Source of the DNA: Firmicutes bacterium UBA3553
GTDB lineage: Bacteria; Bacillota; Clostridia; Tissierellales; Sedimentibacteraceae
Direction of reading: 5' to 3'
Length of the DNA stretch: 16,105 nucleotides
NCBI GenBank assembly: GCA_002381185.1
Contig: DFOA01000051.1
Span: 1 to 16,105, forward strand
Both the position numbers and the translations under genes were made by a program. Shown here piece after piece: positions 6,623 through 12,844 of this stretch. Numbering within the stretch: position 1 is the stretch's first letter; each line of letters opens with the position of its first letter. The notes beneath the pieces are model-generated. The model ran no database searches. It was not told the DNA's origin and saw only the letters and a list, made by a program, of their open reading frames with translations.

Positions 6623-9094
6623 ATGGATAGTGTTAATAAATTCAGATTACCTGTAGAAAAATTAAAAAAAGTCAGCAATATAGAGAAAGAGTTGAAGTTT
6701 TGCAAAACTTCAAAGGATGTAACTATTTTGGAGGGAGTCATAGGACAGGACAGAGCGGTTAAGTCCATGGAATTCGGCCTTTCCATGAATGCTCCCGGTT
6801 ATAATATATTTGTGCTTGGATCTCAGGGAACAGGTAAAAGCACTTATACACAATCAGTAGTTTCAAAAATAGCTGCTAAGTCTAATGTCCCCAATGACTG
6901 GTGCTACATTAATAACTTCAGTGAATGGGATAAACCTCTTGCAATCTCTCTTCCACCAGGAAAAGGAAAAGAATTTCAAAAAGATATGGATAAATTAATT
7001 GCAAATTTAACCGTATATATTCCTAAAGCCTTTGAAAGCAGTAATTTTCAGCAGCAAAAAGATTTATTGGTACAAAAAGTGAATGAGAGGATGTCTTCAA
7101 TTCTTAGGGAAATCGAGAAAATTTCCACTGATGCTGGATTTGGCATACAGCAGTCAGGACAAAGAATACTTCTCATACCTCTTAAGGACAACAAGCTCAT
7201 AACCCCTGATGAATACAAAGAGCTGGATATTGAAAAACGAGAGGAAATAGATAGTAAAAGAACTAAAATAGCTTCAGAAATAGATGAAAAAATACGTGAT
7301 GGTCAAGTTTCCCAAAGAAAAGCAGAAGAGCAGGCTATGGAGCTGGAAAAACAAACAGCCTATAAAGCAGCAGAGCCTCTTGTAAGACAATTAAAAGAAA
7401 AATATAAAGACATTGATGAAATTGTGGATTATCTGGAAAAGGCACTGAAAGATGCCGCAGAAAATCATAGCATATTCAGAAGTGCCGTTTCTGTTGTACA
7501 GGATGAGTTTGTAACAGAAGATCAGGATAGTTCAGACCATGCAGATGATGATGAAGACAATTTATTTGACGCTAAAATATTAGAAACAAAGGACAGTAAA
7601 AATCCTTTCACCAGATATAAGGTTAATTTATTTGTTAATAATGAAAATAATGAAGGAGCACCGGTTATAGCAGAAAGTAATCCTTATTATTATAATCTTT
7701 TCGGTAAAATTGAATACAAAAATCAAATGATGACAACTATGACCGACTTTACAATGATAAAAGCAGGAGCTGTTCAGAGGGCAAACGGCGGATATTTAAT
7801 ATTGCAGGCAAAGGATCTTCTCATGGATCCCTATGCCTGGGATGCTCTGAAAAAAGCATTGAAATACAAGCAGGCGGTCGTAGAAAATATAGGAGAACAA
7901 AGCCGTTTTATACCTACAGTTACATTAAAACCCCAGCCCATTCCTCTCAATGTGAAGGTTATTCTGGTAGGAAGCTATTTGTATTATAGCCTGTTATCAG
8001 GAGATGAGGATTTTAAGAAGCTTTTTAAGGTAAATGTGGATTTTGATGTTGAAATGGACAGAACATCTGAAAATATACAGCATTACGTCTCTTTTATCGG
8101 ATCAATGTGTGAAAGAGAAAATTTAAAGCATCTTAACTGCTCGGCAATGGCAAGGGTCATAGAGTTCGGGTCAAGACTTGCAGACAATCAAAATAAATTA
8201 TCAACACGGTTCAATGTGGTGGGCGAAATTATATATGAAGCGTCTGCATTGGCAGAATCTGAAACATATAACTCCGAATTTGTGGATGCAACTCATGTGG
8301 AAATGGCTATAAAAAACAGGAAGTACCGTTCAAACATGATTGAAGAGAAGATGCAGAAACAGATTCTTGATAAAAAGGTACTCATAGATACTGAGGGAGA
8401 AGTTGTAGGTCAGGTAAATGGACTGTCGGTAATGAATTCATCAGGATATTCCTTTGGACTTCCATCCAGAATAACAGCAAGAACCTATTCAGGGCGGGAA
8501 GGCATAATTAATATTGAAAGAGAAACAGAAATGAGCGGCAACATTCATTCGAAGGGTGTTCTCACACTTAACGGGTATCTGGGAGGTAAATTCGCACAGG
8601 AAAAACAGCTTGGACTGACTGCCCAGGTTACGTTTGAACAGCTGTACGGCGGAGTTGAAGGAGACAGCGCTTCAAGCACTGAGCTGTATGCAATTTTATC
8701 CAGTCTTTCAGGCATACCTATAAAACAAAGCCTGGCGGTAACAGGTTCTGTCAATCAAATGGGAGAAATACAGCCCATAGGAGGAGTGAATGAAAAAATC
8801 GAAGGATTCTTTGATATTTGCTCATTGAAAGGATTGACAGGCAACCAAGGAGTTATAATTCCTGAAAGCAATGTTGACAACCTGATGCTGAAGGATGAGG
8901 TAATAGAAGCAGTCAACAACAATATGTTTCACATATATGCCGTTAAAAAGATTGAAGAAGGAATTGAGATATTAACGGGAGTTCCTGCGGGAGAGCCGAA
9001 TTCATTCGGCGAATATCCAAAGGACAGCATATTCTATTTAGCGGACCAAAAGCTGAAGGAATATAATAAAATATTGGAAACGGCCGAAGAATAG
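6623..9094 (+). CDS. Lon-family AAA+ protease (AAA_32 plus Lon S16 domain)
   Basis: An ATP-dependent protease for cytoplasmic protein quality control or regulated degradation. The N-terminal AAA part has Walker A GSQGTGKST (66-74). A long charged coiled-coil insert covers about 190-285, with a very acidic stretch near 298-313. The second half of the ATPase contains ANGGYLILQAKDLL (387-400). The C-terminal Lon domain has the catalytic Ser682 in GDSASS and Lys725 in GGVNEKIEG. Their 43-residue spacing equals that of the E. coli Lon Ser679/Lys722 dyad. The length of 823 aa and domain order match the LonB-like/YcbZ-like group rather than classical LonA, since no LonA N-terminal substrate domain is present. 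No transmembrane segment is seen, so it should be soluble. AGGAGG at 6612-6617 fixes the start. It stands alone between its own promoter and terminator. Confidence 0.9.
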   Translation: MDSVNKFRLPVEKLKKVSNIEKELKFCKTSKDVTILEGVIGQDRAVKSMEFGLSMNAPGYNIFVLGSQGTGKSTYTQSVVSKIAAKSNVPNDWCYINNFSEWDKPLAISLPPGKGKEFQKDMDKLIANLTVYIPKAFESSNFQQQKDLLVQKVNERMSSILREIEKISTDAGFGIQQSGQRILLIPLKDNKLITPDEYKELDIEKREEIDSKRTKIASEIDEKIRDGQVSQRKAEEQAMELEKQTAYKAAEPLVRQLKEKYKDIDEIVDYLEKALKDAAENHSIFRSAVSVVQDEFVTEDQDSSDHADDDEDNLFDAKILETKDSKNPFTRYKVNLFVNNENNEGAPVIAESNPYYYNLFGKIEYKNQMMTTMTDFTMIKAGAVQRANGGYLILQAKDLLMDPYAWDALKKALKYKQAVVENIGEQSRFIPTVTLKPQPIPLNVKVILVGSYLYYSLLSGDEDFKKLFKVNVDFDVEMDRTSENIQHYVSFIGSMCERENLKHLNCSAMARVIEFGSRLADNQNKLSTRFNVVGEIIYEASALAESETYNSEFVDATHVEMAIKNRKYRSNMIEEKMQKQILDKKVLIDTEGEVVGQVNGLSVMNSSGYSFGLPSRITARTYSGREGIINIERETEMSGNIHSKGVLTLNGYLGGKFAQEKQLGLTAQVTFEQLYGGVEGDSASSTELYAILSSLSGIPIKQSLAVTGSVNQMGEIQPIGGVNEKIEGFFDICSLKGLTGNQGVIIPESNVDNLMLKDEVIEAVNNNMFHIYAVKKIEEGIEILTGVPAGEPNSFGEYPKDSIFYLADQKLKEYNKILETAEE

Positions 9095-9096
9095 CA

Positions 9097-9152
9097 AAAA
9101 AATTCACCTGCATATGGATCAATTAATAGATATATTTGCAGGTGAATTTTTT
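9097..9152 (+). terminator. Strong terminator after the Lon-family protease
   Basis: A perfect 16-bp stem is formed by AAAAAATTCACCTGCA (9097-9112) and its exact reverse complement (9137-9152), with a 24-base loop. The arms carry A- and T-runs at both ends, so it could stop transcription from either strand. Confidence 0.85.
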
Positions 9153-9260
9153 ATTGCATTGAAACAAACAAACAGAAAATCTTAAAGAAAGTCATGCTTG
9201 AATCTATAATTTTCTTTAAAGTTCCTTATATACTTTTATACTATATTTAATATAGACAAA

Positions 9261-9288
9261 ATAAAAACCACAGGATATGTTCCTGTGG
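9261..9288 (-). terminator. Terminator after cinA
   Basis: Read on the minus strand, CCACAGGA and TCCTGTGG form a perfect 8-bp stem (9268-9275 with 9281-9288) closed by a 5-base loop. TTTTTAT follows (9267 down to 9261). It lies 26 bases beyond the cinA stop and separates the convergent protease and cinA transcripts. Confidence 0.88.
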
Positions 9289-9314
9289 CAAGTATAAAAA
9301 TATCAGTTATAAAT

Positions 9315-10562
9315 CTATTTTTCTATACAGCTCCTGATTAAGTCCAAGGCAGAAGTAGCAGCTCTGTCCCTTATTATTTCTCTGGACCCTGTTGCAAGGA
9401 TTTTATTGACACTGAATTTATCCTTATAATAAACACATACATAAGCAAGTCCCACAGGCTTTTCTTCTGTACCCCCATCCGGGCCTGCAATACCTGTGGT
9501 GGAAACTCCCATGTCAGTTCCGGCAGCCTGAGCTGCACCATATGCCATTTCCTTTGCGGTTTCTTCACTTACTGCTCCATACTTAGATAAGGTATTTCTG
9601 TTTACATGCAATGTATTCATTTTAGCTTCATTGCTGTATGTGACAAACCCTTCCTTAAATACTTTAGAAATACCCGGATAACTGATTAATCTGGAAGCAA
9701 CCAATCCTCCGGTTAAAGATTCGGCAACTGCAACAGTAATATTTTTTTCCAGCAGAAGTTCGGCAGTTTTGTCCTCAACCTTGCCTGTTTCGGTAACATA
9801 TGCGTTTTCTCTTCCAAATCGTTTAATTAGTTCCTCCTTGACAGGTTCAATCATTTCTATGCACTCTTCCTTACTTTCGGCCTTAGCGGTAATCCTGAAA
9901 ATAACCTTTCCTGCTCCGGCGTAAGGTGCTATAGTAGGATTTGTCTGGTTTTCAATTAAATCCATTATCATTTCTTCAGCTGCAGATTCACCTATATTGA
10001 CTACTACTAATTTTTCCCCGTAAACAACCTGATTAGAAAATTGTTTTAAATAAGGTATAACCTCCTTGTCCATTAATGGTTCCATTTCTTTCGGAGGACC
10101 GGGAAGCAATATGCCTATTTTTGATTTGCCTTCTATTTCTCCCTTCATTATGCATGCATTAGCAGTTCCGTTAGGATTGTCAAGCACAGTGGAACCTTCA
10201 GGGAAATATGCCTGGCGCATGTTATTTTGGGGAAAGTCTTTTCTAAAGTGGGAATACATCTCCTTCACATGTTGAAAGCTTTTTTCGTCATAGACCATTT
10301 CAACATTAAAATATTCAGCTAACACATTCTTAGTTATATCATCCTGTGTAGGTCCGAGACCTCCTGTGCATATAACTATATCAGCTCTTGAAAATGCAGT
10401 TTCAAAGCATTGTTTAATCCTTCCCGGATTGTCACCCACAACAGACTGATAATGTACATCAATAGCTATTTCAGCTAATTTTCTAGATATATATTGGGCA
10501 TTTGTATTGACTATGTCTCCATGCAAAAGCTCAGTACCTACGCAAAGTATTTCAGCATTCAT
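9315..10562 (-). CDS. cinA: CinA: MoCF-like domain fused to nicotinamide-nucleotide amidase
   Basis: This is the competence/damage-inducible protein CinA. In characterised homologues the C-terminal domain (PncC type) deamidates nicotinamide mononucleotide, recycling pyridine nucleotides, and the N-terminal COG1058 domain has ADP-ribose pyrophosphatase activity. Here the N-terminal half shows VGTELLHGDIVNTN (8-21) and GGLGPTQDD (67-75), with GPPKEMEPL further on. The C-terminal half shows VAVAESLTGG with the predicted nucleophile Ser282, GAVSEETAKEMA, and TGIAGPDGG. The length of 415 aa is normal for the full two-domain form. The start has GGAGG (10569-10573 on the plus strand) 6 bases upstream. 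The gene has its own promoter and terminator and no recA neighbour, although recA is a common partner elsewhere, so it appears monocistronic. Confidence 0.95.
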   Translation of the reverse strand: MNAEILCVGTELLHGDIVNTNAQYISRKLAEIAIDVHYQSVVGDNPGRIKQCFETAFSRADIVICTGGLGPTQDDITKNVLAEYFNVEMVYDEKSFQHVKEMYSHFRKDFPQNNMRQAYFPEGSTVLDNPNGTANACIMKGEIEGKSKIGILLPGPPKEMEPLMDKEVIPYLKQFSNQVVYGEKLVVVNIGESAAEEMIMDLIENQTNPTIAPYAGAGKVIFRITAKAESKEECIEMIEPVKEELIKRFGRENAYVTETGKVEDKTAELLLEKNITVAVAESLTGGLVASRLISYPGISKVFKEGFVTYSNEAKMNTLHVNRNTLSKYGAVSEETAKEMAYGAAQAAGTDMGVSTTGIAGPDGGTEEKPVGLAYVCVYYKDKFSVNKILATGSREIIRDRAATSALDLIRSCIEK

Positions 10563-10594
10563 TTTTTTCCTCCGATGAAAGTTAATATAAAATA

Positions 10595-10623
10595 ACTATA
10601 AATCTAAACTGTCACAAGTTCAA
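10595..10623 (-). promoter_or_regulatory. Promoter of cinA
   Basis: On the minus strand, TTGAAC (10623-10618) and TATAGT (10600-10595) are separated by exactly 17 bases. Transcription would begin near 10588 and leave a leader of about 25 bases containing the ribosome site. The -35 box lies immediately next to the 10626-10686 hairpin repeat. Confidence 0.55.
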
Positions 10624-10625
10624 GT

Positions 10626-10686
10626 CTTTTGGGGACAGTTTTTTCTGTTAATGAATTGTATAACAGAAAGAACCGTCCCCAAAAAG
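10626..10686. repeat. GGGGACAG-type hairpin repeat (REP-like), downstream of the M14 gene
   Basis: The arms 10627-10650 and 10661-10684 pair over 24 bp, with one A/C mismatch and one G-T wobble, around a 10-base loop. The core is TTTTGGGGACAG on one side and CCGTCCCCAAAA on the other. It resembles the GGGGACGGTTCTTT-type palindromes dispersed in many clostridial genomes, often considered REP/RAYT-like, a recollection I could not check here. It lies between the stop of the M14 gene and the promoter of cinA, both on the minus strand, and could also act as a transcription terminator or mRNA end. Confidence 0.75.
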
Positions 10687-10720
10687 GCAATTTTATAATT
10701 ATGAGCAATAAGAAAATCTC

Positions 10721-11809
10721 CTATTTCGTCAGCGCAGCATACTTCTCAACATTTCCATAAATCTCTTCATGCACTTCAATTGTTTTCTCTGCAAAAAATA
10801 ATCCTGTTGTCTTGGCATGCTGCCAGACCAGCTCATCAAACATATTGTCAGGGTGCTGTTTTCCGCCTTCAACAAAAGGTGACAACTCAATACAAAAGCC
10901 GGGTCTTTTCATTCTTGCTCTGAACCAGTTTTCAAAACCGCATCCGTAAATTTTCGGGTCCTGACTTATTTTAGTTTTTCTATAAATATATTTGCTGCTT
11001 AATTCATCCATGATTTTTTCATCTATTCCATTAAACATATCATGAGTTCCGCTGTCAGCCCAAAAGGTGCAGTTGCCGGAGCAATGGTATGAACACATCA
11101 GCGTAAGGTTATGTTCATTGCAAAAATTAACTAAGGCTAAGGTTTCTGGCTCACTGTTCGGAGCATATCCTTTAAACCTGTCAGAACAAGGAACATCAGT
11201 ACCGGGTACACATGTTCGTATATCCCAGTTGCCATCGTCAAAGTTTTTGTTCAAATCAACCCCATTGGCATTTGCCTTCCAATATGTATGATCTTCACCC
11301 CATATTTTTATATCTTTCAATTTATTATAATTCGCGGACGATTCTAATCCGTTATGTACTATATTAAGACCATCAGGATTTGCAACAGGAACAAAATACA
11401 TAGTTACTTTATCTATAATATTCTTTACATCAAATCCGTCAAAATTTTTTGCTTCTATATAATAATTACAATAATAATCAATCATCTTCATGCAAAGCAT
11501 CACAGAAAAATCCTCTCTGGCATGAATTCCGCCAACAATCAAAACACTCGGCGTTTTGTTAAACGCTGCTTCGGTGGTGTCATCCTGAGCGTAGTAAAGG
11601 CTCTCATTCTTGTTGTCATTCTGAACGCAGTGAAGAATCTTATCTTTTCTGCTGCTCAATTTCAAGGCAACAATATCTCTTCCTTCAACAGACTTCCCAA
11701 TAATCACTTTACTTAAGATATTTTTGTATATGCTGCACAGTTCATCTATATCACTGTAAATTCTGTCTAAATAATAAGTATCCGAAGTATCAACTATAAA
11801 ACTATTCAT
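10721..11809 (-). CDS. M14-family zinc carboxypeptidase
   Basis: A metallopeptidase of the carboxypeptidase A superfamily, closest in style to the gamma-D-glutamyl-diaminopimelate peptidases (MpaA/ENP1 type) that trim peptidoglycan peptides. Zinc ligands are His96 and Glu99 in GGIHARED, and His242 in CSYHCSG. Further family marks are PVANPDG (141-147), the NGVDLNKNF segment (182-190), and catalytic Glu308 in CIELSPF. No signal peptide or membrane segment is present, so a cytoplasmic role such as peptide recycling is more likely than secretion. Residues about 54-85, between the GKSVEGRDIVALKL strand and the SVLIVGGIHARE strand, look foreign. They encode a tandem pair, KILHCVQND and ESLYYAQDD, which is a translated DNA repeat. 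The frame stays open and the ligands are intact. GAGGTAG lies just upstream of the ATG at 11809. Confidence 0.88.
   Translation of the reverse strand: MNSFIVDTSDTYYLDRIYSDIDELCSIYKNILSKVIIGKSVEGRDIVALKLSSRKDKILHCVQNDNKNESLYYAQDDTTEAAFNKTPSVLIVGGIHAREDFSVMLCMKMIDYYCNYYIEAKNFDGFDVKNIIDKVTMYFVPVANPDGLNIVHNGLESSANYNKLKDIKIWGEDHTYWKANANGVDLNKNFDDGNWDIRTCVPGTDVPCSDRFKGYAPNSEPETLALVNFCNEHNLTLMCSYHCSGNCTFWADSGTHDMFNGIDEKIMDELSSKYIYRKTKISQDPKIYGCGFENWFRARMKRPGFCIELSPFVEGGKQHPDNMFDELVWQHAKTTGLFFAEKTIEVHEEIYGNVEKYAALTK
11579..11640. repeat. Tandem dispersed repeat inserted in frame in the M14 gene
   Basis: Two copies start 36 bases apart, at 11579 and 11615 on the plus strand. The first is GTCATCCTGAGCGTAGTAAA and onward. 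The second is GTCATTCTGAACGCAGTGAA and onward. The shared core of about 26 bases ends in a TCT. The period is 12 codons, so the reading frame of the host gene is kept. The sequence recalls the GTCATTCTGAGCG-GAAGAATC repeat scattered in intergenic DNA of many bacteria, whose translations give ILRCAQND-like peptides. Confidence 0.8.
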
Positions 11810-11840
11810 AACTACCTCATCATTTGTAAGTAATAAATTT

Positions 11841-11870
11841 ATTATAATATAAAAAATTTAGTTTATACAA
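11841..11870 (-). promoter_or_regulatory. Promoter of the M14 carboxypeptidase gene
   Basis: On the minus strand, TTGTAT (11870-11865) and a perfect TATAAT (11846-11841) are separated by 18 bases, 31 bases upstream of the start codon. It is divergent to the 12003-12031 promoter. Confidence 0.6.
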
Positions 11871-11877
11871 TATAATT

Positions 11878-11913
11878 AAAAACTGTTCGAATTATTTTGG
11901 AGGACAGTTTTTT
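11878..11913. repeat. Degenerate GGGGACAG-type hairpin repeat, upstream of the M14 gene
   Basis: AAAAACTGTTC (11878-11888) pairs with GGACAGTTTTT (11902-11912), including one G-T wobble. The segment TTTTGGAGGACAGTTTTTT (11895-11913) equals the 10627-10644 arm TTTTGGGGACAGTTTTTT apart from one inserted A. The two elements therefore belong to one repeat family and bracket the M14 gene. Confidence 0.6.
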
Positions 11914-11977
11914 AGTTGCGTTTTTTCGCACCAAAAATGCCTATCTTCAAAATGACCCAAAGTACCAAAACACCTTT

Positions 11978-12001
11978 TGAGCGAAGCAAGGGCTCTTTTT
12001 T
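11978..12001. repeat. Third copy of the TGAGCG-type repeat, intergenic
   Basis: TGAGCGAAGCAAGGGCTCT (11978-11996) matches 16 of 19 bases with the first copy inside the M14 gene. GAGC and GCTC can pair and are followed by six T (11996-12001), giving a short terminator-like end. It abuts the -35 box of the next promoter. Confidence 0.55.
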
Positions 12002-12002
12002 G

Positions 12003-12031
12003 TTGCTATCAAAATTTATAAATGCTATAAT
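12003..12031 (+). promoter_or_regulatory. Extended -10 promoter of the DUF308-like gene
   Basis: TTGCTA (12003-12008), a spacer of exactly 17 bases, and a perfect TATAAT (12026-12031) preceded by TGC. Transcription should begin near 12038, only about 23 bases before the start codon. Confidence 0.75.
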
Positions 12032-12060
12032 AAATCAAAAATACTAAAGGGGTTGGGCAC

Positions 12061-12615
12061 ATGTTGTTTGCCAAGTTTAATTTAAAAACAAAGACATTAA
12101 AAATAATCAGCCTGGTGCTTACATTCATAGGAATATTATTTATATTGGGATCAAGTTACATAGGTTCCATTGCCATACGCCTTGCAATGATATTGATTTT
12201 AATATTTTGTATTGCAAATATTAAAATGACGTACAAGTATCTGACTGTTAAAGAGAAGATAAATTACATCATTGCTGTTTCAGCCTCAATCCTGGGATTA
12301 ATTAAGCCTGAACTAACAATGCTCATAATCGGAGTGCTTTTACTTTTCTTTACAGTACCACCTTATGTCAATACAATAAAAGCAAGAGACTATTCGGATA
12401 TAGTAATGCTTATCATAAATGGGACAGGAATATTGTTTGCATCCTACTGTATCATTAATTCAAAAGCCGCATTGAACACGGTTATTATTATAATAGGAAT
12501 AATTATGACTGTAACAGGATGCATTTCTTTATATGATGCTTTTATTAATAAAAAACCTTATATAGATTTAGAAACGGGAGAATGCGGCGGATTTGAAGAC
12601 ACAAATGAAATGTAA
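12061..12615 (+). CDS. Six-helix membrane protein, DUF308/HdeD-like
   Basis: A small integral membrane protein of 184 aa. Hydrophobic helices lie near residues 13-30, 36-52, 66-84, 86-100, 114-134 and 138-160, in three pairs, each followed by a short polar turn. The glycine pattern in these helices (GILFILG, GILFASY, GIIMTVTG) fits the DUF308/HdeD repeat family, in which the E. coli member is linked to acid stress. Function in Gram-positive members is unknown, and the family call is by pattern only. The C-terminal 25 residues are acidic and soluble (DLETGECGGFEDTNEM at the end). AAAGGGG at 12046-12052, 8 bases before ATG, supports the start. It is transcribed alone from a strong promoter. No clear terminator follows, so transcripts may run into the S-layer leader. 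Confidence 0.72.
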   Translation: MLFAKFNLKTKTLKIISLVLTFIGILFILGSSYIGSIAIRLAMILILIFCIANIKMTYKYLTVKEKINYIIAVSASILGLIKPELTMLIIGVLLLFFTVPPYVNTIKARDYSDIVMLIINGTGILFASYCIINSKAALNTVIIIIGIIMTVTGCISLYDAFINKKPYIDLETGECGGFEDTNEM

Positions 12616-12684
12616 CCCCCATCACCTGTAACACTTCTGTAATATTACGAACAAAAACATGTGTTATATTATATACATGAGATG

Positions 12685-12712
12685 TTGGCACTGACATCGT
12701 GAATATTACAAT
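12685..12712 (+). promoter_or_regulatory. S-layer gene promoter P1 (upstream)
   Basis: TTGGCA (12685-12690) and TACAAT (12707-12712) are separated by 16 bases. Each box has one mismatch to consensus. The predicted start is near 12719, giving a leader of about 125 bases that includes all of P2. Confidence 0.45.
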
Positions 12713-12736
12713 AACATTACATTCAAACAGATGATA

Positions 12737-12765
12737 TTGACTATAAAATTTTGCGATGTTATAAT
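12737..12765 (+). promoter_or_regulatory. S-layer gene promoter P2 (main)
   Basis: TTGACT (12737-12742), a spacer of exactly 17 bases, and a perfect TATAAT (12760-12765) with TGT before it. This near-consensus extended -10 promoter fits the very high expression expected of an S-layer gene. Predicted start near 12772. Confidence 0.85.
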
Positions 12766-12772
12766 ACTATAG

Positions 12773-12792
12773 TCATTGTGCTAACACAATGA
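12773..12792 (+). promoter_or_regulatory. 5'-terminal stem-loop of the S-layer mRNA
   Basis: TCATTGTG (12773-12780) and CACAATGA (12785-12792) form a perfect 8-bp stem with a CTAA loop. It begins 8 bases after the P2 -10 box, that is at the first transcribed bases. A hairpin right at the 5' end is a known way of stabilising abundant mRNAs against 5' decay. Confidence 0.65.
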
Positions 12793-12844
12793 AGGCACAG
12801 GGGGCCAAAACACCCACACACAATTTCATAGGAGGAAATATAGA

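Noticed and set aside
9181..9230. Inverted repeat TAAAGAAA/TTTCTTTA between the protease and cinA
   Set aside because: It is a short AT-only stem with a long loop, and both flanking genes already have better terminators.
11579..11650. CRISPR array
   Set aside because: There are only two imperfect copies 36 bases apart with hardly any spacer between them, they are translated in frame in a peptidase, and no cas genes are present.
11354..11716. 120-codon plus-strand frame within the M14 gene
   Set aside because: It is antisense to a gene with intact zinc and catalytic motifs, has no ribosome site, and its composition is explained by the opposite strand.
12651..12672. A third S-layer promoter with TTACGA and TATTAT
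   Set aside because: The spacing fits loosely, but both boxes are weak in very AT-rich DNA. P1 and P2 are better supported.
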